Notes: generated from the letters alone by a model not told the origin. A stretch of 64,000 nt of DNA from Rhyacichthys aspro (GCA_036850595.1 CM072148.1:24107352-24171351), one strand, 5' to 3'; shown: positions 22,412-35,100, counted from the stretch's first letter. Translations and numbers: made by a program.

Positions 22412-22598
22412 TTTGCAGAGGTCTTGACCAGCAACAGAGGGGAAGGAGGACAGTGTGGTATGTAATGGGATACCTGTGCACCATACCCAGGCACAGGTCT
22501 GCTGTTTTTACCAACATGACACAAGAAAATGTGGCAAATGCAGAGACTTGGAATGATGGGAAAAAAATTCTCAAAATCCCTTACAAGTACTTGTAAGT
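22412..22598 (+). pseudogene. Tyrosine-recombinase-like transposase fragment (copy A)
   Basis: + strand reading from the ORF at 22390 gives YVMGYLCTIPRHRSAVFTNM followed by TQENVANAETWNDGKKIL. I recognise this as the start of a catalytic region in a family of fish repeat proteins in which GHR plus a hydrophobic helix corresponds to the tyrosine-recombinase Arg box. Here the usual Gly is Arg. A related but different fragment lies at 25840-26340. Superfamily (Crypton/DIRS-like) is an inference. Confidence 0.5.
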
Positions 22599-22762
22599 AT
22601 GCAGCTTGTAGGGTCTGTAAATCCATTCTAAACTTACCTTTGCTATTCTGTAATATAGTATTATGTTTTCTTATTGTTGCCAAAGGTCGATGATGACAAG
22701 GCATTCAAAACCGTTGGTCAGGCATTACTTTCCCTGACCAGGAAAGAATATTATTCATTGTG

Positions 22763-22932
22763 AGGAAATGTTAATGCCTGTCTGAGAAAAGTGTATAAAG
22801 TATGTGGTGAGGGGTTTTACAGCCTTAAAACATATATAATAATTGCAAAAAATAAAGCTGACTACTTCGCGGATTTTGCCTATTGCGGGTTATTTTTAGA
22901 ACGTAACCCCCACGATAAATGAGGGACCCCTG
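22763..22932. mobile_element. 3' half of pogo/Tigger-like short element
   Basis: Matches 53600-53770 over about 170 bp with roughly a dozen differences, ending GAGGGACCCCTG before TA. Left end missing. Confidence 0.8.
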
Positions 22933-22979
22933 TATATGGATTTAAATAAATGAGTATGAAAAAATTGTTGATTGTGAAG

Positions 22980-23135
22980 TTTGACAGCAGCAGGAAGGAA
23001 CGACCTGCAGAATCTCTCCTTCACACATCAAGTGTGGAGCAGTCTGTCGCTGAAGCAGCTCTCCAATGCTGACACAGCAGCTCATTTAAGGCCACATCTC
23101 TTTTAATCTCATTTGGAGCAGTGCTGCCAATCAGG
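22980..23135 (-). mobile_element. Rex1/L2-type LINE 3' fragment
   Basis: The GACAGCAGCAGGAAGGAACG / CACATCAAGTGTGGAGCAGT sequence resembles the conserved end of fish CR1-like LINEs. Short and without an ORF, so low confidence. Confidence 0.35.
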
Positions 23136-23894
23136 TAAAAAGGTATTCCTAACCATATATTATAATTTGGAATTTTGGCTGTAAATTTTAGTTTGGTAAG
23201 TGGAACTTGACTGGATTTAGAGGTGGTCATTTTAACGTGTCTTACCAATTATAAATAAGAACTTGGCACCACACTCAAATTTTGGGTCCAAATGTGGCAT
23301 CTCATGATAGAGTCAAATTTGGTAGTGACAAGATTTAGGCCCAGCATTCGGCAGGAAGCAGAAATTAAAATCTACAACAACAACACTGTAGGAGTCAGCA
23401 AAAGCCCAACCTAGCAATAACAACAAACCCATCCAACTGGTGGAAATGGGAAGTCCAGCAAGTGAGTCTTATCTCTTTAATACTTACCGCAGGAGCCAGC
23501 AGAATTGTGACCCTGATATGAAAGTGCTCAGCCGGAAGTGGAAAATTTGACAAATGATTCTGAAATGTTAAACCTGCTGGAGGTGTTAGTAGCCTCCCTA
23601 CCCATTAATGATGCCAAACCCCCATGTTGCATTCTTTATGCAGCTTAGAAACACCGTCTAGGTTTGAGCCCATGAACCTGCAAGAACTTTAAGGGACTAT
23701 TATCTAAAAAGTTACTTACAAACAAATTGGTTCTGTGATATTACAGTTTTGTGCTGGTCACATTTGTACAAAATATTTTCAATTTTTTCAGTTTTGTTAT
23801 CAGTGATGTTTTGAATAAAAGAAAATATACAAAAAGTGGGTATAATCATTATCTGACAACAGAACAAAACGTAGAAGTTGGACTTTTCCCTGAA

Positions 23895-24055
23895 TATGAC
23901 AATGTGGAAGTTTGAACTTTTGTAATAGCTGAAAATGTGGAAGTAGTAATTTTGACAATAGATGATAATGTGGAAGGAGTTTTTTTTTCCAATAGAAGGT
24001 TGAAGGTGGAATTACCTCATAGATTAGAATGTGAAGGTAGAAATTAGCACATAGA
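23895..24055. repeat. Degenerate ~33-bp tandem repeat
   Basis: About five imperfect units built on AATGTGGAAGT followed by a T-rich segment and ATAGATGA-like spacer. The open - strand frame it creates (23800-24105) is a by-product. Confidence 0.6.
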
Positions 24056-24695
24056 TCACCCCCTAGGGGATTGTAAGTACTGTTGGTTTTGACACTGTAT
24101 GACAAAACTTTTTGATCTCCACAAAAGTAGCCCCCAAAATATGGCTAGGAGTGTGCACTGGATGATTCCAGGTGAGGTAAACTATAAATATAGTTGTTGG
24201 AGAATTTTAGATGTATTGTACGGTTATGATGCCCTGGACCTTAGGCTCTGTCAACAGATGGACTTAGACATCTGTAGGATAACATGTCTCCAACCTCGAG
24301 CCCTATCAACTGAATAACAACTGTTTTGTTATAGCATTGTTTGTGCACTGACTTTGAGGTTTTATAAGCTCAGTCCTCTGAAAGCATAGCCAGACTTGAA
24401 TGTTCAATACTACTCTGTGTTGACTGTTCAACTGTCTCTGGGCCTGTATGTGATGGTCATAAACTTCTCCTGCTTAAGTCATCCAGAGTCTCTGCAGTTT
24501 ATCTCTGTGTTCCAATACTTCTCAGCTCTAAGGCAGTATACAAATTCTTTTACTTCAGTAATGGTTGTTGAAGTCCCATACATAGATCAAATATATATAT
24601 CTAATATGAAATCCTGTCTTGAATAAAGTTATATGGGGTAAGTCTTTTTAAGTTAAATTTTTAAATATGCAAATGGTAACTGTATCTGCACATTC

Positions 24696-25371
24696 CAGTG
24701 ACGTGCGGTGAGGTTCATGGCTGGTGAGGCACTGACTTCAACACAGTCAGATTTAAAAAACACTACTCTACAGAGTAGCTTATCCACCATTTGATTGGCA
24801 GCACTTCACTTGCTAACTGTAGATTGTAGTGTGCTGTCACCTATTTTGCAGCCACACCGTGGAGCCGCGGAGTCACAAGAAGAATCTCTAAGATCACAAG
24901 TGCCCCCTACCATGAGGCAAGCGAACTGCGTGCCTCACCTAGTGCCTCTTCAGAGCCGTTTTATGATCGCTCAGCACAAGAAACACGTTACACACATACG
25001 GTTGTTGACAAAAAAACACTGTACATTAGATACATCAGCTAAACTATGTAAATTTAGTTCATATAGGAAATATGTTTGAACATTTTAATAGCGACACAGG
25101 GAGACAGCAATACGGTCTCACTGCATAGCATGCCAGCACAGTTAGCCGAGTCACTCCGCAACCCATGTTGAGGCTCAGCTGGCTGCTGCCTCACCACACG
25201 TCTCTTCTCAGTATTTGAACAGTAAATGTGAAAAATCAGCGATTTTGAATATAAATAATCTAAAACTGGTGAAGTTACATGGAATATATCTTTATAGCAC
25301 ATATCACTGGATCAATATAACCATTTCATAAATTTTTTCATTTATTTGCCTCCCTTGACTGCACGTCACTG
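24696..25371. mobile_element. Inverted-repeat element, hAT-like
   Basis: 676 bp with ends CAGTGACGTGC / GCACGTCACTG. Flanks GCACATTC (24688-24695) and GTACATTT (25372-25379) match at 6 of 8 bases, suggesting a decayed 8-bp duplication. No transposase seen. Confidence 0.7.
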
Positions 25372-25839
25372 GTACATTTCTAGTTTAACATGTATTTATT
25401 GATAAGCTAATGTTCTAATGTGATAGATAGTAATCTGGGTTCCACATTGTCTTTTTCCATTTTACATTCTATTATCAATTAACAACCAGATGATGACACT
25501 TTGGACTTACCATCTCAACAGGAAGAAGGAAGTGGCTTGGAGAAATTGATGTCCAGCAAAAGTTTTGTGGGATAAGTCTCTATTAAAAACACTTTTATTG
25601 TTTAAAGTGTGTAGCTGAAGCTACAGATGTTAAGCATGCAACCAGATTTTTTTTTTTCCTGAAAATGTTTGAAAAGTAACATAAGCGATAGAAGATAAGA
25701 CAGACTTCTGGTATGGAGTTTTCTTCATGAATAATCAACAAAAACCGTGGGCTTCTCTGTGGATTGCAGAAAATAGAATTCCACAACTATTTCATGAGTT
25801 GAACTTTGTACATTACGTTTTTTCCTTTTCCATTCCAGA

Positions 25840-26340
25840 GGAAGACATTTTTAAATGTCGCTTATTTTTTGTAGGCAAGTTTTCCTTTACTAGCCCCATG
25901 GTACCCGAACACAACATGCTGATGGGCTGCATCATGGGGTACCTTGCTATTATCACTGGGCACAACAATTCATTGTCTTCACAAGTCCAGATTTGGCATA
26001 ACAGACGATGGGCTCTGATCGTTGTAGGTGTGTCTCACTGGATCATACATTTACAAGTTGACTGTACTCTCTTGTGAGTCACTAAAACTTGGAAAAAAGC
26101 TTTGTTTTCTATTTTGTTAGGTTGTTTGGGCAAAGGTCTTTTCACTCCGCATCAATTCCTTTAACAGCCAAGGAGTTTAGTTGGTTAAAGGATTTGATGA
26201 CTGGAGGGTGCTATCACACAGGAGAAGAGAGCCAGTATCTCTTTCATACCTTCTTCGGCCATGGCATACATGCAGCAACCTACTTGCATGTATGGAATTA
26301 TTGTAGTAGTGTATTGGATTCTTACACTCAAGTAAGAATC
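25840..26340 (+). pseudogene. Tyrosine-recombinase-like transposase fragment (copy B)
   Basis: + strand pieces: FFVGKFSFTSPMVPEHNMLM and GYLAIITGH (in 25727-26077), then after an intron-like or frame break IPLTAKEFSWLKDL and GEESQYLFHTFFGHGI (26089-26343). The order fits the family described for 22412-22598. The catalytic-type GHR is GHN here. Probable dead fragment. Confidence 0.5.
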
Positions 26341-26535
26341 TAGTTTGAAAGTTGGAGGTTGTGATTTTGACTTTGTTTTCGAAACCACACAATTAATGAG
26401 ACCTTGTAAGTCCACAATGTTTTATAATAGCATTAAATAGAACCCTTAACCGCCTACGTCACTGTGACGTCAGCACACTAGCTGGAGGCAAAACACAGCA
26501 AGACAGAACTAGCTACCACTGGCGTTGCATGTAAA

Positions 26536-26739
26536 ATGTCTTCGTATTGTGTTGTCAGATGTCAGAACAGGAGGAAAAGCAGCTCAAAACTAAAGTTTTA
26601 CCGTATACCACTCAACTTTGTCCACCACAAAAAAAGAAGACAGTTTTGGTTAAACGCAATAAGATGCAAAGATTGGACAGAGACCATCATAAAGAATGCT
26701 CGCGTCTGCAGCGCACATTTCATATCACATAAGAGATAA
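26536..26739 (+). CDS. THAP-domain protein N-terminal exon or orphan fragment
   Basis: 67-residue ORF with the C2CH zinc-binding pattern of THAP DNA-binding domains: C5, C9 (CVVRC), a central FWLNAIRCKDW and VCSAHF (C-x2-H). ATG is preceded by an open, GC-richer leader. THAP domains occur in host regulators and in P-element/Kolobok-type transposases. No continuing exon was recognised, and the stop follows soon after the domain. Confidence 0.6.
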   Translation: MSSYCVVRCQNRRKSSSKLKFYRIPLNFVHHKKRRQFWLNAIRCKDWTETIIKNARVCSAHFISHKR

Positions 26740-27109
26740 CATGAAAAGTGTAATCTGTGTATCTGTGTAATATTGTATTGGTTATTATGTTCAAATTGGA
26801 ACCAAAGATGTATCCTTGGTATTCTGGCCCAACATATGCCTTGTAGGCGGTAAACATTGGAACATGCCTTCGGCAGCAGGTGATGACATGGTTGCCTTCG
26901 CCAGCACCTTCGAAGGCAAGGCGCCTTGACATTGAGAAAAAGGTTCCTGAGGATTTATGCAACTCTATCACAACAGTGGATCAACAACGGATCAAGATCA
27001 ATGACATGGTTATCTCCGTATTTCTGGATCTCATGATATGGGCCTGGGCACAAGAGTGGTGTCACACAGGGCTTAAATTACCGGAGGAATTTTTATTAAG
27101 ATTCTAAAA

Positions 27110-27480
27110 AAGTAGACTTCAGTTTGTAAGAACAAAATTATGATACCATAAATGCTAACCCGTGTAGGTTATCCCATTTATGCAATATGTTGGTTTTGAA
27201 GTAGCCTATGTGCCAATGTCAGCTTGTTACCAAATTTGTATATGCTGTTACTGGCTATTTTCTTCACACCAATCTTGTAAATTTATGGCTCTGAAATGTC
27301 AGGTGATATGGGAAAATGTGGGGGATTCCTTTTGCAATGTTCTTTAGTCTTTAGTCAAAAGCCTATAACATATGCCTCTGATTGTGGTAAGATAGCATTC
27401 ATAATGGGACTTGTACAGGGAAGGGCATTGGATTGGGCTGCAGCAATGTGGCAATATAATATATAGATTCGGAATGACTA
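27110..27480. other. Non-genic sequence
   Basis: No motif or element ends seen between the THAP region and the gypsy gag. Confidence 0.5.
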
Positions 27481-28995
27481 TGACATGTTTGTGAGCGAGT
27501 TAAAAAAGGTGTTTGACCATCCAGTCCAGTGCAGGGAATCATCTAAACATCACCTGTCGATTCACCAGGGCTCTCGTAATGTGGCTGAGTACTCAGTGGA
27601 ATTCAGAACATGGGCAGTGGAGGTTGGTTGGGACGATGCAGCCCTACAGACTGTATTTCTAAATGGATTATCAGAGCAATTGAAAGATGAGTTAGCATTA
27701 AAGGATGATTCAGAAGACCTTGACTACCTTATTTCAACAGCCTTTAGACTGGATAACAGACTCCATGAAAGGAGAAGAGAGCGAGCTAACCAATCTTTTT
27801 CTTCAACCTCAATCACCTGTAATCATCCATTTATTTCTCGCAGCACTATCCAGCCACCAGTGCCAGTTCCCCAAAACACTCACCATACTCAAGCCACTAC
27901 TGGCGAGGAGCCAATGCAACTTGGATAAGCCAAATTGACTCCCACAGAGAGGCTATGGAGTGTGTCTCTATTGTGGTAAGGGGGGTCATTTCCTTGCAAC
28001 ATGCCCCATTCGGCCAAAAGAGGGGGCTCACCAGTAGGTATGGGGGCGCTGGTGAGCCACTCAACCACTTCATCTGCCCCCCAAAAAAGAATGCAACTTC
28101 CTGCCACCATCTGTTTTGGGAATTTCACTCTACCTCTAACTGCCTTAATTATTTCAGGGGCAGACAAAAATTTTCTTGACCTCAATTTTGCCAAGCTGAG
28201 CTTGATACTGAACCCCTTAACACCCCTCTAGTGGCTAACGCTTTGGATGGAAGATTGTTAGCTTCTTTCTGGGAATCACAAGGAAACTATTAGTTTTAAT
28301 CTAATTTCTTCACCCCATTCTCCTTTGATACTTGGATATCTCTGGCTCAAACATCATAATCCTCATTTTGATTGGGCTGGAAGTAAGGTGTTAAGTTGTA
28401 GCTCATTGTGCCACTCTGTCTGTTTGCAGTCTGCTCTTCCTCCAGCTAGAGTTTCCACAGCCCCTCCGGAGCCTCCTGATCTGTCAGTCATCCCAACAGA
28501 ATATCACAACCTCCAAGAGGTTTTCAACCATATCAACCATATAACTGCGCCATTGACCTTCTCCCGGGTGCCACACTGCCCTCTAGCCGCTTGTACTACT
28601 TGTCTTGCCCTGAAAGAGAGGCCATGGAGAGCTCTTTGGCTGCAGGTATAATTCTTCCTTCGTCTTCTCCAGTTGGAGCAGGCTTTTTCTTTGTGGACAA
28701 GAAGGATAAATCCCTTCGCCCATGCATTGACTACAGGGGTTTAACATTACTGTTAAAACAAGTATCCTCTCCCTTTGATAGCATTCCAACCATTGCATGA
28801 GGGCACAATCTTTACCAAACTTGATTTAACGAACGCATACCACCTTGTTTGAATTCGCAAAGGAGATGAATGGAAATCCACGTTTAACACCCCTCTTGGT
28901 CATTTTGAGTATTTAGTAATGCCTTTTGGTTTGACCAATGCCCCTGCAGTTTTTCAAACTTTTGACAATGATGTCCTGAGAGACTCTCTCTACTA
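27470..28995 (+). pseudogene. Ty3/gypsy gag-pol relic
   Basis: Gag (27485-27928) includes FVSELKKVFDHP and NVAEYSVEFRTWA. A zinc knuckle follows (CLYCGKGGHFLATC near 27965-28010), then a protease-like stretch (YLWLKHHNPHFDW), RT start (AGFFFVDKKDKSLRPCIDYR) and, in a broken frame, KLDLTNAYHLV and MPFGLTNAPA near 28815-28950. Multiple stops and frameshifts; no LTR identified; truncated inside RT. Confidence 0.87.
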
Positions 28996-29440
28996 AATTA
29001 ACTTTAAGAAATGACACCATAATCTGGGATTAATAATGAGCATAAGTAGTTAAAATTTGGAATGATTTGTTAAACAGGCATAACAAATATAAGTGAAATT
29101 GTCTTAAATCAAGATACCAAAACTGTCTTATTTAATATATTTTTATTAACTTTGCAATACAATTGCTCAATTCAACATCCAAAACAGGACCACTTCCACA
29201 TCACAATCTAACAGATTGAAAAGCCAGTTTTAAATTTGAACTTCACGATCAAAAGAATATTGTAGCAGCTTACCATAGCAATAAACATCATGTTGCAGCT
29301 GCTTTGCAGCATAAATGTCCCACAGGAAAAGTTGTCAACCTCACCAACAAATGTTACTAACTGTGATGAACATTTATTTGAAACAGAACTTCAACTTTCT
29401 TTTAAACTCTCAGGCAGCGTGACAAACAAAGGGACTCACT
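28996..29440. other. AT-rich non-genic sequence
   Basis: Nothing recognised. Confidence 0.5.
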
Positions 29441-29445
29441 CACAC

Positions 29446-32400
29446 TCACCAATCGCTTTTTTGTAGTGTCTGCAGTACTGACAGTAGTGTAGAAATCCAC
29501 TTTGTGTAGGTCATGTGCAGGGCATAGTAATATGCCATGAGGTAGAGAAGTCCCTCATTAAGTCTGTCCATGGTGAAGGTGGTCACTGGTGTGTTTCCAA
29601 TGGCGATCATGCAGTTGTCCCCAGAAACGAGCAGAACAGGAGAAGACAGGGGCCACAGAAAACCATCAGGATCCTCAGAAGTCTGGATGACACAAATCAA
29701 TGAAGATTAGAAAAACATCATCAAAACATAAACAACCAAACTTTGACCTGGATGAGGACATTAGTGAAATCATATAGTCACAATAACCCCTCAGCATTCA
29801 GCACTGCAAATGCTCGTTCCAATGAAGTACTAACTTAAGTATACTGTGGAGAACACTTCCCCTTTGGACATTTTGAAATGATAAAAGTTTATCTCAAAGT
29901 AACTAAACCTAATATAAAATGCCTGAGAAACGGGAACACATTATAAAATATTGCAGTAAGTCTATAAATCTCACTGCAAGGACATGGAGAAGAGTCTCGC
30001 TGGTTGAGCCCAGATTCTTTGGTGGCATAGTGCTGGACGGAAAGAGCAGTGGCAGGGCTCTGAAGACAGCTGTGATATGCTCCACTGGTTTAAAGGAAAA
30101 GGCACAATACAAGGTGGTACCATAAATAACTACAACATAACATAAATAATTATGAGACATTATTATATAAAGAGAACAAGTCAATGTATCATGACTTCAC
30201 CTCAATTCAAAGTTTTAGGAGGCTTCATGGCCTTCTTCATCCCTCCATAAAACTGGACATTTGAATAGAAGGTTTTCCATCTGTTCTGCATCTCTGATAT
30301 GTATTGGGAGTTGGTCGGTTGGATGATTCGCTGCAGCTCATCCAGCACCTGAAAAATGGATTCAGATGAAGAAAGAAAAATTCTATTCTGATGGCTAATA
30401 AAATCTATAATGTTTAAGATATTTGAACATCATGCTAATTATGTCATGCTAAACTGAGTCCTTGGAAGAGCTGAAAATGTGAACTAAGTGGGACTAACAT
30501 TACTTACGTGATCCAGTTCTCTGAAACAAGGGTAAGCCTCTAGAATCTTTCTTGCTCTGTCAGGCTCCATTAAAACATCAGAGGTGAAGGTCTATGAGAC
30601 TCAAATTCATGGTGAAGCAAATGAGTTACCGCAGCTTTGTTTGGCTTTTTGGAGTTGTACTTTTCTTAGAGGGTCTTGTAGTGTCTTGCTTGGATTTTCT
30701 GGCTGTCCATGATGTCAACTGAACAAGCTGAAGACATTACATGGTGGGAAGGGGACATGAGATTTCCAAACTTACAATTTGTCAGTATAATGAAACTGAG
30801 TAAGTAGTAGCATTAATTAATTAATGTTTATTACTTACTTGATATAAAAGTAAAATACTGGACAATAGAGTACAGACACTTTTGGACAGAAAGTGAAACA
30901 TTCTAAAGCTGCTGAATGTCCAGAATATGTCATATGAATGAACTCAGCCAAAATTATATTTAATACACTACATAAATTCTTCATCACAGCTGTCCCAGTT
31001 CTGCACTGGGGTGCTAGCTCTAGGTGACAGATCTACTGGGATGCCCATGGAACTAACAGGTGAAAGTTCCAGAATAATGGTGGATCCACTGGAATCTCCA
31101 TCGTAGTCAGTAGTTGAAGCGTCAGAACTGACTTCTAGCCGTGGTTTCCTGGAAGGAGGAACTTTGGCCTTCCTTGGACTTTTGACATTTGAGAGTCTCT
31201 TCATGAGCTTTTTGTCAACATGCTCCTGCGGGGCATACATAGTAAACGTTAAAAAAAATCTTATACTGCAATTATGACTTGCAGCAATGTCTTTCTCCAC
31301 ATGATTTAGCGCTGTATGAATAGAAATAGCTCTAAATCTCAGTATTAACATCATACCATCAACAAGCAAAAGTGACAAAAATCTACTCACCCAGTCACTG
31401 TTTGATGACTTGTCTTTTATCATTGGATAGTACTCCACCAATTGCTTTGCCATGGCATTCACCTCATGTTTGGTAGGGTATCTGGACGTCACAAATCCAA
31501 GATGGGGTCTACAATCCAAGATGGCACCGCGGATGGTCGCATCTCTTACAAATCAGAACAACCACCCCCTCGGGTATTCTGCCAGTTTTTTAGTGCCTGC
31601 AGCAGGATTAATTAACTTTTTGGCCAAAAGAGTGAGACGCCGAAGACGGGGAAGGCCTACAGAGACGCGGCGCACGTACGCCCTTATCTGGGATTTTCCT
31701 CTCCAAGGTTCGCTCACTCAGCAACAAAATGGACAAACTGCTGTTGAGAAGAAACAGGGACTTTTCTTCCTCCTGCGTCTTGTGCTTCACGGAGACAGAT
31801 ACTGGACTGCACGCTACACCCAGAGGGATTCAAGCTCCTCTGCGTCGACAGACAAAGGGACCTCTCCGGGGGAAAGACAAAAGGCGGAGGCATCTGTTTC
31901 TTCATCAGCAACGCCTGGTGTTTGGATGTGACTGTGATCTCCCAACACTGCTCTCCTGATCTGGAATATTTTTTCATTAACTGCAAACCATTTTATTCAC
32001 CACGTGAGTTCCCTTCATTCATTCTGGCCGCTGTTTACATCCGGCCGAGCGCGGACATGCGCGAATCTCAGAGCGCACTCGCGGATCAGATTCTGTGTGT
32101 GGAGCGGACCTATCTGGACTTCTTACTTACTTGGAGATTTTAACAAAGGAAATCTGAGCCAAGAACTACCGAAGTACAGACAGTTTATTAAATGCCAGAC
32201 GAGAGAGCAGAATACGCTGGATCATTGTTACACTACTGTCAGCGGCGCCTACAGGGCCGTGCCTTGTGCCGCACTCGGCTTCTCAGATCATGTCATGGTG
32301 CACCTCATCCCAGCGTACAAACAGAGGCTGAAGCTCCCTAAACCCGCATTGAGGACTTCTAAGAAGTGGACCAGCGAGGCTGTGGAGGAGCTACGCACAT

Positions 32401-34690
32401 GTTTGGATACAACAGACTGGGACGTGTTCAGGGCTGAAACAGATAGTTTGAATGAGTACACAGACACTGTGACGTCAAACATTCAATTCTGTGAGGACAG
32501 TATTATGACAGTATTATTCCATCACGCACCAAGGTGACTTTCAACAATGACAAACTCTGGTTCACACCCAAAGTGAGACAGTTAAGACAACAGAAGGAGG
32601 CAGCATTCAGAGTAGGAGACAGAGACAGCTACAGGGGGGCCAAGTACAGGTTTAGCAGAGAGGTGGCTACTGCTAGATCAAAGTACAATGCACGTCTGGA
32701 GCAAAACATCTCTGCTAATGACTCTGCATCTGGTTGGCATGGCCTAGAGCAGCTCACAAACTACAAACCAAAAGCTCCACATTCTGCTGACGACCTAAAA
32801 CTGTCTGAAAATCTGAACACTTTTTATGCAAGGATTGAGGTCTCACCCTCCTCCACCCCCGTCACAGGGGACACAGCCATGCCCACCCTGGAAGCCCCAC
32901 CCCCCACTGCCCTTTCAGTTTCAAAGAAGGATGTGCTGCAGCTTTTCAGGAAGCAAAACCCTCAGAAAGCTTCCGGCCCGGACGGTGTCTCACCTGCCAC
33001 TCTGAGACACTGTGCGGAAGAACTGGCTCCTATCTTTACAGAAATTTTTAACACCTCTCTGGAGTCATGCCATGTCCCAGCCTGCTTCCACCATCGTCCC
33101 CGTCCGGACCACTGGACTTAGTGATTTCAGACCTGTTGCGCTGACGTCTGTAGTCATGAAGTCCCTTGAGTGCCTAGTCCTTTCCAAGTCCATCACTTCC
33201 CCCCTCCTGGACCCTCTGCAGTTCCTCTACAGAGCCAACAGGTCTGTAGACGACACCATTAACCTGGCCCTCCACTTCATTCTGCAGCACCTGGACTCCC
33301 CAGGAACACACGCCAGGATCCTTTGTGGACTTCAGCTCTGCATTTAACACCATCCTCCCTGCTCTGCTCCCTGACTCCATCTGCAGGTGGATCACTGACT
33401 TCCTGACGGACCGGAGGCAGTGTGTGCGGCTGGGGAAGAGTGTCTCGAGCGCACGGACTAACAGGATCTCCACAGGGCTGTGTACTTTCTCCCCTGCTCT
33501 TCTCCTCTACACCAACTGCTGCACCTCCAGCCATGACTCCATAAAACTGATCAAGTTTGCGGGCGACACCACCTTCATCAGGCTCATCCCTGACGGTGGT
33601 GAATCTGCCTACAGGAGGGAGGTGGACCGTCTGGTGTGCTGGCGAAGCGGCAACAACCTGGAGCTCAACACCCAGAAGACAGTGGAGATGATCGTGGACT
33701 TCAGAGAAGACACAGCTCCCCTGCCCCCCCTTGCCCTGACAGACACTTCCATCACCGTGGACTCTTTTTGCTTTCTCGGCACCACCATCACTCAGGACCT
33801 CAAGTGGGAGCCAACCATCAGCTTCCGCATCAAGATGACCCAGCAGAGGATGCACTTCCTGTGGCAGCTGAGGAAAGCCAAGCTGCTAGCCCAGATGATG
33901 GTGCAGTTCTACACGGCCATCATCGAGCCCATCCTCACGTCCTCCATCACCATGTGGTACGCTGGAGCCACTGCCAGGGACAGACAGAGACTACAGTGCA
34001 GTATCCACCTAAAACATATTTACACAAGCATTTATTGAGTAACTTTGTACATATTTGTTAGTTTAATAAACATGCATCATCATTTTGAGGAATTGAAAAA
34101 AATTTGAAAAAAATAACACTTCTTTTTGTTTTATATCCAGTGTTGAAAAGTACTCAAAGCAGAAAAAAAAACACAAAAAACCCAACTTGTATTTGAACCA
34201 GAATTGAACTGTGATATTGGAAAAATGTTGTACTGCTAAACATTCCTATTATACTGTGAAAGACAGACCTGACCTTTCCATTTTGATTTATACCAAGCCA
34301 TATAGACCGGCGCCTCAAGAAATTTTCAGGACCAGGAAAGAGGTCTTTAATGTTATCTCTGTAAAGTGATGGGAGTAAGTCTTCTCCAATATTAGCAGCT
34401 GTAATATAGAAAAGTTAAAGTCAGGGCTAAGATTTTCAGTATTTACAACCCTAAACATTAAGAAATTGGCCCCTAAGCTTAGCAAGACCTAACCTATTTC
34501 TAGACGTGAATCATAATGCAACACCAGCCCGTTTTTATGTCGTTTAGCGGCTAAACTTTAGCCCATTAGCTGCAATCACAACTTGTTAAGCTAGGTTAGC
34601 TACATTAAATATAACACCAGCACAACATAAAAGTAACCCTTGTAGCATACCACTGAGTGTGGCAGTTGTAACCTCATCCAGTTTGTCCAT
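29446..34690 (-). pseudogene. SAMD3-like gene, probably decayed
   Basis: Exon-like pieces, 5' to 3': 34690-34651 (MDKLDEVTTATLS), 34398-34294 (IGEDLLPSLYRDNIKDLFPG), about 31515-31391 (YPTKHEVNAMAKQLVEYYPM), 31225-30968 (Lys- then Ser-rich), 30718-30630, 30591-30508 (EPDRARKILEAYPCFRELDH), 30348-30201, 30084-29975 (FRALPLLFPSSTMPPKNLG), 29682-29446 (LLYLMAYYYALHMTY). Splice sites and phases mostly agree, and I recognise the order as that of fish 'sterile alpha motif domain-containing 3-like' proteins of unknown function. In-frame stops in 30718-30630 (TAA) and 30348-30201 (TGA), and a stop at the end of the 31225-30968 piece, argue for a pseudogene. An L2 LINE fills the second intron. Confidence 0.7.
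31505..34005 (+). mobile_element. L2-clade LINE, near full 5' length, 3' truncated
   Basis: Starts near AAGATGGCACCGCGGATGG. Broken frames give endonuclease (FILAAVYIRPSADMR, NTLDHCYTTVSGAYR, GFSDHVMVHLIP), a linker (32004-32537, 32534-33121) and RT: PQKASGPDGVSPATLRHC, LSDFRPVALTSVVMKSLE, ANRSVDDTINLALHF, KFAGDTTFIRLI and FCFLGTTITQDLKWE. The usual FADD is FAGD and several frameshifts are present. It stops after MWYAGATARDRQR, lacking the last part and 3' UTR. Inactive. Confidence 0.9.
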
Positions 34691-34899
34691 TTTATGACTC
34701 TGATATCCACAATCGACGTTTGAGAATAATGAATTTTAGAGCAGCAGCATTAGCTATGTATTTCAACTTTTCAAATTGCAACGACTTCAAGCGGAGAAAA
34801 AAAAGACAAAAAACGCTCAGCCTAAATAAGTTTAATTTGCATTTATACAAACTATATTTATCTAAAAATGGGCATATAACTTCATAATTATTACAATTC

Positions 34900-35100
34900 A
34901 GTCACATCTATGTAATAATTGATAAATGGCAAGTCGTTTTTTGCCTTTATAAGACACGGAATTATGGTACGTACCTTTAGCACCAGGTCATCATCTTCGG
35001 TTCAAGGTGTGGCAAAAGGTAGGCTGGCAGCTATCAAATGCAGGGTGAAAACGTGAAAATTATTTGGCGCTGTGTTATCTGCCTTGTGTTTGTGGCTCTC
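34900..35100. other. Sequence between SAMD3-like exon 1 and the zinc-finger unit
   Basis: No feature recognised. Confidence 0.4.

Noticed and set aside
24795..25079. 94-residue ORF inside the CAGTGACGTGC element
   Set aside because: No motif and confined to a repeat.
33277..33855. 192-residue - strand ORF
   Set aside because: Antisense shadow of the L2 reverse transcriptase.
33325..34061. Overlapping 237- and 141-residue + strand ORFs as separate genes
   Set aside because: The first is the L2 RT end; the second is its other frame.
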